This document shows, in pieces, positions 10,960 through 23,028 of a DNA stretch of 64,000 nt (position 1 is the first letter of the stretch; each line of letters opens with the position of its first letter). Source of the DNA: Rotaria sordida (taxonomy: Eukaryota > Rotifera > Eurotatoria > Philodinida > Philodinidae); the NCBI GenBank assembly GCA_905250125.1, contig CAJNOL010000977.1, forward strand, positions 25,516 to 89,515, given 5' to 3'. The translations under genes and the position numbers were made by a program. The notes under the pieces were generated by a model, which was not told the origin of the DNA, did not search any database, and worked only from the letters and a program-made list of their open reading frames with translations.

Positions 10960-13900
10960 GGTCGACGATGCGTTAGAATCCAAGGTCGGTTTCAGTGATT
11001 GTCTGCAGTTTTCATCATATAGTTTGAGGCAAGCATTGCCTTATTGAAAAAAAAACTTTTTAATCTGAATCTACGATATCTTCCTTAGTTACCTATAGGA
11101 GAAAGATAAAACGGATCCAGGTCCGAGATGCGTCGCTCTAAGAGAGCAATTTGCGATTCACGGTTGAAATATTCCAAACAATCGATAAACCAACTGAAAG
11201 CAAGTTCTCGACCGCACGAACTGGCTCGTTCGTTGTTTATTAACATATCCCAAAGTGTTTCGCCATATTTGAGTGGCAGACTGAGGTTACCACTTTCCAG
11301 CAGACATAAGAGTAGATCAAGATAAGCTTTCGTCGATTCTTCGTGGGTGAAACATTCATCAACTATTGTGTCGACTTTGACATCACTCTGCGTCATGTTC
11401 CACATATCCTGTTGACTAGTTGATAGACTTTGAATCAAGACATTGATTAGATCACATTTGTGGACTAAGAAACTAATAATATCTTGATTCGTTGTCTTTG
11501 ATGTATTCGTTGGATTGTGACGCAAGATTTCGGTGAGATATTTAATGGCAGGTATATGCCAGCCAGTGTTTCGCTGAAGATCTTTCATGCATTTGAGAGA
11601 GTAATTCCGTCTAAGTTCGTCGTATTCTGGACGATCCTCGACAAATACTCGGTAGTGACTACGAAGAAGACGATCGAGCATCGATCGACTGAGACCATTT
11701 TCGTGTGCCATGATCCATAAGCTTTCCAAGACCTAATAGCAAAAATTTTAATCCTCTCTTTTTTTTCTCTTTCTCGTAGAGAACAATCTAGCAAACACAA
11801 ATTGTCTGATTGCTTGCTTGTTTGTGTGTTCACACCTCACTGATGGGTTGAAAATTCGTACGACAAAGAGCTGACGTGGAAAGCCACAATCAGGCACTCA
11901 TTTGAGGGTTGTGGGTGAACGTGAATAAGGATAAGCGTTATAGTGGTTTGAGACGAGAGGCGTGGAAGAAGTAAGTGATGAGAACCAATAGAAATCAAGT
12001 TTTTAGGAAAAAGCATTTTTAGAAGTATCCAGATGTTCGCTTCTGGGAGTGAAGTGTGTAGCAAGCATAAATTGTCTTCTTGCTTATGTGAGCGTCCAAA
12101 CTTCACTAATTGGCTGAAAACGAATCTGAGAGGAAACTGTTACGGTAGCGCAAATATGACTCTATTTGTGTATACTACCGATTATGACACAAGTGCGTGT
12201 TGGAAGCGATGACAAAGAAAGAAGATCAATTTTTTCAATTGGTTTTGCAGTGAATGTGGAGAGATCGCATTCTTACGAGAAAGAGCTAAGCGAGTCCTCA
12301 GACGAGCGTTACTTGTTTCTTTAGCTTTTATAAAATCCTACCCGACCAATCGATTCTTGTTTACATTGACGTCCAATTACACTCAACAATACGATAAGTT
12401 TCTCTTGAGCAGATGCCGTTTCTATTTTCCATGACTAAATTTTTCACAAAATTCAATGTCTTGTTTTATTCTAAACTAAATACTCACCTTATAGATACAA
12501 CCAATCAAATGGTTGATTTGTTCTAAATTGAATTTTGCTGCTGCACTGGTGATCAATGTGAATAGATGAACGACACTAACAAATGACCGACCATGCTATA
12601 TGCATAGACAACGTTTTACAAGTGTCCGCTTTTTGATAACGAATGAATTCTACCTGCATTTTCCAGATCTTTTCAATTTCTTCTTTCGAGATGTGTGGTG
12701 CAATAAAATCCATTAATATTCGTACTTTTCCCATGTACTGCTTTTGATCGATATTTCCTATTTACGTGCAAAAGAATCGATTGTGTCTTTCAAAAATGTT
12801 TTCATTAAAATGTAACTTACCTTCGAGTACTTTCCATAGGATTGAATTTTTTATAATATATTTGGTGATTACATTATGTGGAATCAATATACTATCTTCG
12901 ATGATTTTAGCGAGCTGCTTATAGAAAGTTTTTCTTAATAGAGCAAAAAATGGTCAGTATTGATTTACTTCGTTCAATGAATTCATTTTGGCATCGAAAT
13001 TCGATAGAGTGACCATTTTTAGAATAAGATTCAAATACACTTTGTTGACATGTTCAACACAATTTGATCGAGCAGACGAATAGATTTTTCGTAGAATAGA
13101 TAATAGTTCAAACGCGTCATTTATTGACTAAAACTTTTATATTAGCAAGTATAGACGGAAAAACATATACGAACGTTCTCTTTGAAATTTTCTTCATTCA
13201 AATCTTCTATATAATCAAGGACTTGATCGATTTCCTTACTGAACAATTGTCGATATCGTGCCTTGATAAGATAATTCATACAATTGACGAATGGCATCAA
13301 CAAAGCATGATATTCCTAGAGAAGATAGATTTTATACAAATATTTCTATTTTGATGTCCTTACTAGAGCAGTCAGTCGTTGTTCATCTTGAAATTGTTTT
13401 CTTAAATTTTTGATTCCATTTTTCAAAACGAATCGATTAATAATTTGACACAGCCAGCCATATGTATCTTTTTGATGATGGACCGAGAAGATTGATGACG
13501 CTGGTGGAGTGGCTAAGACACGATCACCTAATGTTTGGTCAAGTGAATATTCGTAAGGTTTATTTTTATGTTTGAGTTGAAATACGGAATCACAATCGAA
13601 GAGCATAGCTAATGTTTCGAGCAATTGAACAGGAACAGGTCTGTAGGAAAGACGAACTGCAATCAAGTCGATTAATAATTCGATCATATTGAATATGCTT
13701 AGTTGTACTTCGTTTGTCCATGTGCTGACATGATATGAATATAGTAACTTGAATAAGAAAAAACAAAAGGAGTATGAAAACATAATACGAAAGATAATAC
13801 TGCACCTTTTTAACGGTATCCGGAATCAGAATTTCCATGAATCTTTTGCAATTTTCATTTTGATCAGCGATACCTTTAGTGGAACAACGGCATATAAAGA

Positions 13901-14881
13901 AAAAAAAAGAGCTAACAAGAAAGTGTCATTGTTTTAATTTTACCGGCGTGAGCAAGTGTGGTAGCCGACAAAAGGCATTGACCTAATAGTTCTTCATCTA
14001 AATAACAGTGAGAAGAACAGATGAAAAATTAATTTTGGAAAAAACTTAACCAATGTACGGTTAAAAATTCCATATATATAAAGAAGAATGTTTGTCAGTT
14101 CTTTATGCATTTCGTTCCTGTAATAGCTGGCGTCACCAAACTTTCCAAGGAACTCCTCTAAGCTTAGGAGAAGGGGTTGGCGACACCGGCAGTGGCGGGG
14201 ATGAGGGCTTGGGTGAAGTTTCCCCCAGCTGTAATAAACTGTAGTTTTCACCGATTTTTCAGTTTGGAAGAATTTCTTACGATCTTTAGGGTGTCTATCC
14301 ACTACCAGGATCTTTTCGCGATGTGTGCGGGTGTGGTGTACGGAAGTGTGCATGAGCGAAAAGGAAGACATTCATATCCACACGATATTTGCTGAACTAT
14401 AGAAATTCGGCGTAGGTGTGAGTGTATGCAGCAGAGATGGGTAACTCTAACTCCGCAGGTGGAGTTGAAGTTAGGCTTTCGAGATAGGAAGGAAGTTAGA
14501 GTTAGAGTTGGAGTGGGGTTTCATGAATGAGGAGTGGATTTGGAGCGGAGTTATTCATCTCTAGTATGCACGACAGGACATGTTGTGGTGACAGATGCAA
14601 AACTTTCAAGCACACCTCTATCTACATCTCCTATAGTTTTTCAATATGGAGATTTCCTGACCAACATCGGGTATTTTCGCTACTAGTATATAACATCAAG
14701 ATCTTGTAGCTGTTTAGTGCAAAATATTATCTGTAACAAACTTACGTTTGAAGGGAATCGACCAGTCATGACTGTAAACTGTTTTTTCCCAATCGAGAAA
14801 AGCCTCACTTGTAAATGAGTTTGAATCGGTTTTCACTCGATTAGTTGTCGAGGCAATATTTGAATTGTCGCTAGAGGAAAT
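10960..14881 (-). CDS. USP9X/fat-facets-like armadillo region lacking the protease domain
   Basis: Eleven exons can be placed: 14881-14746, 13997-13944, 13873-13806, 13747-13364, 13315-13175, 13127-12969, 12914-12821, 12757-12654, 12595-12488, 11732-11093 and 11039-10960. All phases agree and about 656 codons are open. Segments resemble USP9X in order: SNFDAKMNSLNEVN, then QYMGKVRILMDFIAPH ending EIEKIWKMQ, then KFNLEQINHLIGCIYK, then VLESLWIMAHENGLSRSMLD, then NTGWHIPAIKYLTEIL. In USP9X this helical region precedes a ubiquitin-specific protease domain. None is present here; the last exon ends in a GT donor and the next coding exons on this strand are macro domains. Two introns are long (748 and 754 bp); the first holds a hAT MITE. 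A 5' exon with the start codon must lie above 14881 and was not found. It is either a truncated gene or the 5' part of a fusion. Confidence 0.75.
14432..14563. mobile_element. hAT-type MITE with a GGAGTT-like repetitive interior
   Basis: The inverted ends are CAGAGATGGGTAACTC on the left and GGAGTTATTCATCTCTA on the right. The flanking 8 bp are GTATGCAG (14424-14431) and GTATGCAC (14564-14571), seven of eight identical, as expected for a hAT insertion. The interior is imperfect repeats of GGAGTT/AACTCC with no coding potential. It sits in an intron of the USP9X-like gene, apparently inside an older G-rich stretch. Confidence 0.78.
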
Positions 14882-15220
14882 CTTGATAGAAACAAATAAT
14901 AAAATATATACTGAAATAGATTATGACAGAAAAAAACCGAATGTTCTTGTGTTCGTTTGCCATCCGAATATTTCCGCTGGAATATGGTACGCGACAATTT
15001 TGTCTTGAGCTGATTCATATCAATTACACCAGTGAGACGACTGACGCAGCAAGAGTTGTTAACATGTGCTTTGTTCTTATCTCATTCTCTTATAGTTTTT
15101 TGTTATCTTCTTTCTATTTGTTGTTCGAGATATCATTTGGTATGTGGCCCCATAAATGTCGATTTACTTGGAATCATCACATCATTCGAAAATCGTTTCA
15201 ACTAGCGAGTTTCGTTATAG

Positions 15221-15456
15221 TTGGGTGGGTGTGTGTGGGTGTGGGTGTGTGTGGGTGTGGGTGTGTGTGGGNNNNNNNNNNTGGGTGTGGGTGTGTGTGG
15301 GTGTGGGTGTGTGTGGGGTGTGGGTGTGAGTGTGAGTGTGGAGCATGAGTGTGGGTATGGTTGAGTCGAGGTGGGATGTGGGTATTCTTGTTCCCAACAT
15401 CCCGACCCAATCACACCCGCACCTATATCCCATGCCAACATCCACACCCACACCCT
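15221..15456. repeat. Largest telomere-like (TGTGGG)n hairpin
   Basis: GGGTGTGGGTGTGTGTGGG-type repeats run from 15221 to about 15373, interrupted by a 10-base gap. They are followed by the complementary kind, CCCGACCCAATCACACCCGC and CCACACCCACACCC, to 15456. The order G-rich then C-rich is the head-to-head orientation expected of joined telomere ends, but also of a simple foldback. Confidence 0.8.
15272..15281. other. Assembly gap (10 N) inside the repeat
   Basis: A run of ten N lies within the (TGTGGG)n-like array, so the true array length is unknown. Confidence 0.95.
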
Positions 15457-18400
15457 CAATACTCTATCGTACATCGTCATACTCTAGTAAATTTTGATCC
15501 CTATATTTTATGGTCGTAAATGAAAGAGTATTTCCAAAAGCCTTTCAATCCAAATAATCAATCCATTAAAATGTGTCTCTGAAAAGTTATGAAATAAATG
15601 CTGAATGCATTCTCAGCTATTCACATTCGTGAAAAGTTCATTTTGCGATGGAAGACATTCTGTAGCTCCTCTATTCGTCTAATTGCGAAATGTTGAATTT
15701 TTTTGTTCTACTTTCTCTTGTAGATTTTTTCCAACCATGCTGATTTGAGTGTCGATATAAATAATTAATTATGATTTGTTAATGAAAGTTATAATTATTC
15801 TGAATAACGGCGTACCTTTCAAATTTACTTCTGAAGGAAAAAAATGCCAACCAAGAAATTATTCAAACGTGATCATTTAAAAATAATGTATGATCTACGT
15901 GCGAACAATGAAAAAAGACACTCCGTCTTGAAAATACACATCAAAACGTTATTAGATTGTATCTATCACTGCGCAACAAACACGAGCACGCTTACTTTTA
16001 TATGTGTACAGGTTTTTGAATCCTTCAGATTCAACATTTGTCACAACTAGAAATACGAGTAAGTTTTTCCTATGAATTATTTTAAACCAAATATTAACAA
16101 ATAATGGCGTCAACTTTTTCAATGTTCTCGCAATGGGTTCATGATAATGTAGAAGCTGAGTCACATCTATGAAAAAATTTTACAGTAAGCTTCACTTTTC
16201 CACGTTTTCAATCCTGACAAGTTTCGCAACACCAAGTTGGAATAAATCCGAGTTTTCCACTGTCTTATGTTCTGTCTTCGATGGTCAGTCATATACGACT
16301 TCTGTCTTCGCTAATTTATTGTGTGGAAAAAAGATATTCGCAGCAAAGAATATACGTTGTGCTTTGACGGTAGAAATAATATACAGCATATAGAAAGAAC
16401 ATAGAATGTGAACTGGGTGTTTTGCGTTCTATATGTTATCCATGAGATGAAATTGGACTTAAAAGAGTCAAGAGTGTGAGTGGATGTATGTCGCAGGATT
16501 GTGAGTCTAGATGAGCTGAATACAGACTTTCACACCTATACACACTTGTTGAAATTTTTACTGAGAATACTGTTTAGATAGAAGTTCGTTATGCAAACGG
16601 CGTTCCAGGCCCAAAATCAGAAGCATGATTTTTCTGGCAAACTGGAAGTCGACCAGAAAAATGCATTAAAAAATCGATATTGAAGCAACAAAGACTCAAT
16701 CAAATGATCTACTTTAGGGTGCTGATTTACTCACTAAACTCTGTAGATTGAATATAGCCCCAACTTGAAGCAGCTAACCAACTGATAGACTTTGTTGAAC
16801 AATGACCTCAAAATCTGTTCTCATACATTGATTATTGTTGAAAGTTACGACAATTATGAAGAGTTCCTTCAATACTGAGAACATAAGGCGATGATCAGAA
16901 AATTCAGAGGATGAAAAAGTAGCGGATTCATAGTACGGTGTCTTTGCTAGTACTACAAACTGGTACACCAATCGTTTTTCTTTAAATAAGGATTATTGGA
17001 GAATATGAATTGCATTTTCTTGTTAGAACTTCACTATTCTTGAACTTTGTGTTTGCTGTAGAAGGTGATCTACCGATTCGATTCATGATACATCCAATCA
17101 GCAAAGTATCTCGGATGACATTCATATTTCGAGTGCAATTTCTGTATCTGTAAGTCTGTTTCCTTTAAATTTCTGCTGTGATGATCATGTTAATCTATTA
17201 GAACAAGGTTTCTTCAATCAACATTTTGCTCTGTTCTTGGAATTGTTTCTTTCATGAGCATGGAGACGGCGATCAGCATTATTATAGCTTGTTTCACTGC
17301 GTCAAAGCAACAAAATATAATACTCTTTCACAGTTGTATTTATAAGGCACTCCTGGAATTTACAAGAGCGAGAATATTTTAGTACTTGTTTCGTTTTTAC
17401 TAGCATTTTTTCAGTTGCTTGCATAGATGCATCTGCGTGCGCGTACTCAGAAATGATCTCAGACTCTTCAGACAAATATACTAACTGAAGAATCGACGGA
17501 GACAATGCAATTAGAACTAGGATGTTGTTCATAAATGTTGGGTATCTGATTATCTAGCATATTTCTGGATGATATCTCGTGAGAATATGCTATAACTGTA
17601 ATGAGGTGTCCAAATAGATCGCAAATTGAATTACTTCAAGATAAACAGTTTTTTTTCTGTCTATATATTCTTAAATAATTAACTGTAACTACAAAAGTTT
17701 GGAATATATACATGATGACAATCGAAAACAACATTTGCATTAAAACAGTTTTTCATGCAAGGAGGATATTAATTGTTTGCACAGAAAAAATATAGTATTC
17801 GATCTATCTGAGTGTCTCATGAGAACTGTATTTGTGTAGAGTGGGGTATGGGTTCGTGGGATAAAAAAAGTCCAACACCAACATCCACATCCTTCTCCTT
17901 GTTAATTCAACGAGTAATATTTCCATGTTTTTTGTCTTCACTCGTTGTCTCTAACTTTATCCTCTGGATAAATAATTCGTTATTGTTTAATATTCTTTGA
18001 AGAAAGTCAGGGATATATTAAAAGAAGAATATCGATATTTCTTTAAACCCCTTCGCCTCCCCTCAAATAGAAGTTCACCGGGCTCCTAATTTGTTTTCCA
18101 AGTCAACAGTTTGAATATGGACTTCTATTGCAGCTATGCATACATTAACTTATAAGCATAGGAGTGTTCAACAATTGATACATTAAAATTTTCAAATGGT
18201 GACCAAATTCAGAATACTTACAGTACTTTTCCTGGAATCAGAAGTTGACTATCAGTTCTGTTTCCGTTCTATACTACTAAGTTAACAAAGTTATGAATTA
18301 TTTGTACTAATTTTCACATCTATATGATCATCCATCCTGCAACACTCGGTGAATCCTTATGTGCATGCAAGCAGTTGTGACTGATACAACATTTAACTAA

Positions 18401-19750
18401 GAAATAGTCGACTTTTGAAAAATTTACTTATACCGATATGACTTTACCAGACAACTTCATCATAGAAGTTTGTACACAATTCAGAAGTGAAATGAGATAT
18501 ATTGTAATTATCCTAGCAGAAAAATAAAATAAGTCTTTGATTATGAGAAAAGAGTCTCTTATTTCTAAGTAATCAATAGTTTAACTCTTACAAGCATTAT
18601 TATATCATCTTACACTATTTTTTATTATTGAGTTCGGTAGACAGTTACATAATTTGAAAAGATCACCGTTCTTCTTTGTAAGATGTTTTATTTTTCAGCA
18701 AAGGATTTGTCCATATCTCTGTCAAGTTCATAAAAGTAGATATCATTTTGTTTCTGAACTCTGCATAAACTTATAACGAAAAGATATGATTGCATCTGTA
18801 ATTTCTATTTCAAAGTTCTGCAACAGCTATCTTTGAGCATTAGGTATGCATATATTTTTCAGATTACAAGAGAAATTGATGTATCTATAGCTAGAAAATA
18901 TACAATATAAAAATATTGACTACTTAAAATAGAGCTATAATTGAATACTAAAAAGTAATGATCTAATCTATCCAATATCTTATGTTGTTTATTTTTGTTC
19001 AGGTTAGATACAACGGGCTTCTCTATTCACTGCAGGTGTTTAGTTTGAGTAATCGATTAAATGATTTCATATCGTTTATATAGATCGTGAATGAATTTGG
19101 TCAGTTTATCTCTCTAGAAAACACTTTAATGTTGAATAGGTCATACTTTATGATATAATTTGTATGAAATTGTGTAAGTGATTCAGCTTCAACAGGTAAT
19201 GTTTCAAATTGCTGAGAATTTCTATTTGTTTCTTCGTGAAAACTCTTGCTCATTTTTTGTTCTTCCGCGAGCATCTTCGCCTTGTCTTGGTGACATTAGA
19301 ATTCAATTGTTGAGTCGATCAATCTTTATTAATTTATTTCGATTAATTCTTGTACATCTTTCAGTGTAAACTAGAAGAAAGAATATATTAAAATACTTTT
19401 CTAATTGATAGCATGTAGAGAAGAGGAGTTTTATGTTCTCAATGAAAAGTAAATAGAAGAGGTTTTTTTTGCGAAAACGTATTTTCATTTTTACCATAGT
19501 ACGCCTAGTGGAACTGTTATATGACTTTTTTGTTGATTTCTAATAAGCCGTATTATTCTAGGATCTTTTTTTTCTGTCTTGACATAAGAAAGTCATTTGA
19601 GTCTATTTAAATTGAAATATCACTTTTAATTGTTTTATATTGGACTATATATGTAACTATTTTCATTCATTACATTAAATATATATGATCCAAGAAAAAA
19701 ATTGCACATCAACTGATGAAATTTTAAAATAATAATTTTTGTTTTTTATT
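15457..19750. other. Gene-poor region with two telomere-like hairpins
   Basis: No recognisable coding sequence was found on either strand in about 4.3 kb. Short frames are interrupted and lack motifs. Hairpins of G-rich then C-rich type occur at 16471-16549 (GTGTGAGTGGATGTATG ... CACACCTATACACAC) and 17839-17894 (GTGGGGTATGGGTTCGTGGG ... CCAACACCAACATCCACATCC). Missing 5' exons of the USP9X-like gene may lie here. Confidence 0.5.
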
Positions 19751-20509
19751 TTAAAAATGATAAAAAATAATGAAAATCATAGCTAATGTCATTAAGAAAG
19801 AAGAAACCATTTTTTTATTTCCATCAGCAATTCGTCGTCCGTTAGCATCTGTTAAACCATGATTGTTGAATATATTTTTAACTTGTGAAAGTGTTTCATC
19901 AGTATTGCATAAATTACGATTACATTCAATATCAAATGTTGAATGATGTTCGCCATCAAAAACATAAACTCCGGGCTTATAATTTTCCTCACAATCACGT
20001 GATCTGACTATATCTTCTCGTTGATCATAAACTATAGAGCACATTTGATCAGATGAGCATGTAACTATTTCATTTTTCATGTTATAACATTGAATTGAAC
20101 CATTTCTGAAAGGATTTTCAATAATTGGAGCAAGTTGTCCATATATGATTCGTGCATTATAGTTACGATCAACCATTTCATCGATTCTGTTCTGTGCGTA
20201 TAAAAGATCACAATCAGTTCCTTTCAAACATTGATAATTGATTGAATAAGAGAGGTAGGGTCCAGATGTTATATAAAAAGAATCGGTCGACACCATAAAA
20301 CTGTCATATTCTACAAAATACGAATAATCGTGATACATGAATGCGATCTCAATAGAGCAAGCAGATACTGATTTCCATTGTTGACATTGCTCGTCAGGAA
20401 TATTAAATGTTTGACCAAAACGATAACTACCAAGCGAACAGTTGGTTCTACATTGGAGAGCATAATCAATATCTATCGTTAGCAGTAAAATTAGTAATAA
20501 GGGCAACAT
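19751..20509 (-). CDS. GPI-anchored cysteine-rich cell-surface protein
   Basis: This intronless frame of 252 residues has a signal peptide at 1-17 (MLPLLLILLLTIDIDYA). Twelve cysteines follow, starting CRTNC and ending ECNRNLCN. The C-terminus is a hydrophobic tail (SFLMTLAMIFIIFYHF) with no cytoplasmic extension. Signal peptide, paired cysteines, a CN ending and a greasy tail are the layout of Ly6/uPAR-like GPI-anchored proteins, but spacing was not enough to assign a family. One N-linked glycosylation site is visible near the N-terminus (NCS) and another at NGS. It probably sits on the outer cell surface or a secretory membrane. I do not recognise a close homologue; it may be a lineage-specific family. 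Confidence 0.75.
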   Translation of the reverse strand: MLPLLLILLLTIDIDYALQCRTNCSLGSYRFGQTFNIPDEQCQQWKSVSACSIEIAFMYHDYSYFVEYDSFMVSTDSFYITSGPYLSYSINYQCLKGTDCDLLYAQNRIDEMVDRNYNARIIYGQLAPIIENPFRNGSIQCYNMKNEIVTCSSDQMCSIVYDQREDIVRSRDCEENYKPGVYVFDGEHHSTFDIECNRNLCNTDETLSQVKNIFNNHGLTDANGRRIADGNKKMVSSFLMTLAMIFIIFYHF

Positions 20510-21872
20510 TTTGTGTTTGTCTCAAAATTCAAAAGAAAATATGATTTTATATTGTTTATCAATAAACACGTGCGAAGGTTATATGATAAATATTCTCTTA
20601 CTAAGCAAATCTAACTTTGATGTAGTATGAATCAGATTTCTATGATATGCAGATCAGAATATGAAAGGTGAAGCACATTCTTCATTTCGTTTTTTTAAAA
20701 TGATTCACAAAATAATAAAGCCATAATTCAATTAAACGTCTATTGACAGTTGAAACAGCAAAAATCTAAGTAATTGTCAATATCATTTTCTAAATTTGAA
20801 CATTTTTTCCAAAACTAAAAAAACAGAACTCAATAAGATTCATGAAATAGTTCAGCTATTATCAATTTTAAAATTGGGCTGATAATTTTTATCGATTTTA
20901 TTTCGGTCTATTTTTTGTTGTTTTTTACAGTCTAAATCAGATATACGTTTTCTGAATCGGTTCAGAACAGATCATTCGTCGAATTAGCATCAATCATTCT
21001 TTAGTTTTCTAACGTTATAAGTATGAAATCGACTTCTAAATAGTATACATCGTTCACTTTACAAACGCAGTGGTCATATATCAAGTTTTGAATTGACCGC
21101 TAGAACGCTCTTTAAGATTTCTTTTCATGGTTTGATGTATTTATATTTTATTTAGAATTTATATTGCTAATTTTATTCGAAATCAAATATCTTATTTTTA
21201 TTTATACTATAATTTCCGAAAGATATTTCATTCTTAATTTGAAATAATTAATAACTATTGATCAAGACTTTCGACTGTTATTCAGTGAATATTCGATGCG
21301 TTTTATGTTTTCTTTCTCCAAAGAAAGAAAAGAAAAAGAGATTGCATTTAAAGACGACGTCCAACTAGCAGCTTTCACAGTACATTTTTCTCTTTGATCT
21401 TTAAGCAACGTCAGTAGGTAAGTTAATATTTTACACATCAAGGTCGAACAAAAAACGCTTGTAAACGATTGTAAAACATTATATTTTTGAGCATTATGTG
21501 GTTCCCTATAACGATCGTATTTCGTGTTATACAATACGGATAAATATGATCGTTATACGAAGCTATGTAATATGCCGAAATAGGATCCTATACAAAGTGT
21601 GTAGGAATTTTATATATACTTCGTTCTGCAAGATAATATGAGACATTTTTTGAAAGAATAAATTCATCATCGAATCTGTGTTTGAATGTGCATGTTGCAG
21701 AAAGAGGTGAACAATAGCAAATACATTATTTCATCTCATGCTTTTTTTTTCGATTTCATAAAAGATATAAACATGACTACGTAACTTGTTGAGGTATTGC
21801 AGTATTCTTTCCACATACATTGGATGTGTTAAATAAAAGTCAATGTTTTAGTAGTACGTATGTCAGCGATTA

Positions 21873-21918
21873 AGAGGGTGAGTGTGGGTGAACGAAACAA
21901 GAAGACCCGCATCCTTAC
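21873..21918. repeat. Telomere-like hairpin (short)
   Basis: GAGGGTGAGTGTGGGTG is followed 14 bp later by GACCCGCATCC. This is a weaker member of the G-arm/C-arm set. Confidence 0.45.
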
Positions 21919-21964
21919 AAATGTTCCTTGATGAACACCAAATCTTTATTCATTAAAACTCACT

Positions 21965-22385
21965 TGTGATAAACTCTCACTTCCAGAATTGGCACTATTC
22001 AAAGACAGTAACGTATCGATCTGCCGTCTTGATTTCTATGAATATATCGAATATAAGGATTGGCAATGGTTCAATGGGTAACAATGCATTGAATTATGTA
22101 ATTCTCCATTGAGCATGCAATGTGAAGTTCTTCGAATTAAAGTTGAAAATTCGATGGATGTACTTGAACTTGTCTATTCAATGTTGTACCTGCGAACATT
22201 GAATGTTTAGATTTTGAATGATGAACATAATGTACCGAATTTTAAACCATCTTCAACAGATGATGAACTTCTTCAATTTTTGCAACATTTTCTTGATTAT
22301 TCAATTGTAGATTCGCTGAGAATGATCTCTGAAGACTGTAATGTAACAAAATTGATTCTATTTTATTCTCTTCAAATAATGTTGA
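21965..22385 (+). pseudogene. Broken F-box/LRR-like gene fragment of bdelloid type
   Basis: Conceptual translation gives LPELALFKDSNVSICRLDFY, then CIELCNSPLSMQCEVLRIKV and ENSMDVLELVYSMLYLRTLN. After a stop it continues in the same frame with SSTDDELLQFLQHF. This pattern (LRIKVEN, L.YLRTLNV, TDDELLQ.LQ) resembles the C-terminal region of a large F-box-like family I associate with bdelloid rotifers. Two in-frame stops interrupt it, and the F-box end is missing. Intact members are thought to bind substrates for ubiquitin ligases; this copy is non-functional. The family call is from memory of pattern only. Confidence 0.55.
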
Positions 22386-22496
22386 AACACTATTACTGGT
22401 TCTTATTTAATTTGGATAAGTGAAACTGAAAATCTCATAGACAAGAAAAAAAGCAACAAATAATTTTTGAATAGTTTCTTCGGTGGTGGTGGTGAC

Positions 22497-23028
22497 ATGA
22501 CACGAGTATATCAAAACTTTCAAGCAATTCGTGGTGGTTGTGGTCCTTTAGTAAGTTTTCCTGGTGTGTCATTGCGTGTTCCAGGCAGTACGAGTACTGC
22601 TTTAGCTGATTTTAATGCAACACGTCAACGCGAAAAACATGAACTTGAACAATTAAATGATAAACTTGTACAATATGTTGAAAAAGTAAATTTTTAGAAA
22701 TACAAAATAAAAAATTACAAATGGAATTAGATGTATTACGAAGTCGTGCAGGACAGTAAGTATAAGTAAAAACAATTATTTTATTTTCTTTTTTTCTTTT
22801 TCAAGAGATTCATCACGTATTAAACAAATGTATGATATTGAAAAGAATGAAGCAAGTAAATTAATTGATTCTACAAAATATGATAATGCTGCTGCTGCAC
22901 AACAAACTGAAAAAGAAGTTGAACAACTACGAGTACAATATAATGAAGTAAGTAACTAATTTAAGAAAAACTGATCGTAAAGATATGGATGCTATTCAAC
23001 GACAAATAGCTGAAAATCAAACCGTAAG
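22497..23028 (+). pseudogene. 5' fragment of an intermediate-filament (lamin-like) gene
   Basis: The head and start of the rod are clear: a glycine/serine-rich head followed by TRQREKHELEQLNDKLVQYV and EKVNF, the coil 1A signature of animal intermediate filaments. A one-base loss in a T run at about 22690 changes frame. The expected LEIQNKKLQMELDVLRSRAG follows in the next frame, with a donor GTAAGT at about 22757. A second exon starts near 22806 (DSSRIKQMYDIEKNEASKLI) and a further frame break falls near 22955 before DRKDMDAIQRQIAENQ. The match ends at about 23028, so coil 1B onwards, coil 2 and the tail are absent. It looks like a truncated duplicate of a host filament gene. Confidence 0.75.

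Noticed and set aside
14040-14117. Open stretch NEMHKELTNILLYIYGIF with AG/GT borders in the USP9X-like gene
   Set aside because: Its phase does not fit either neighbouring exon, whereas 14746 joins 13997 directly in phase, so it is left in the intron.
15844-17532. Several short frames considered as the missing 5' exons of the USP9X-like gene
   Set aside because: None had a start codon, a donor in the needed phase and USP9X-like sequence together.
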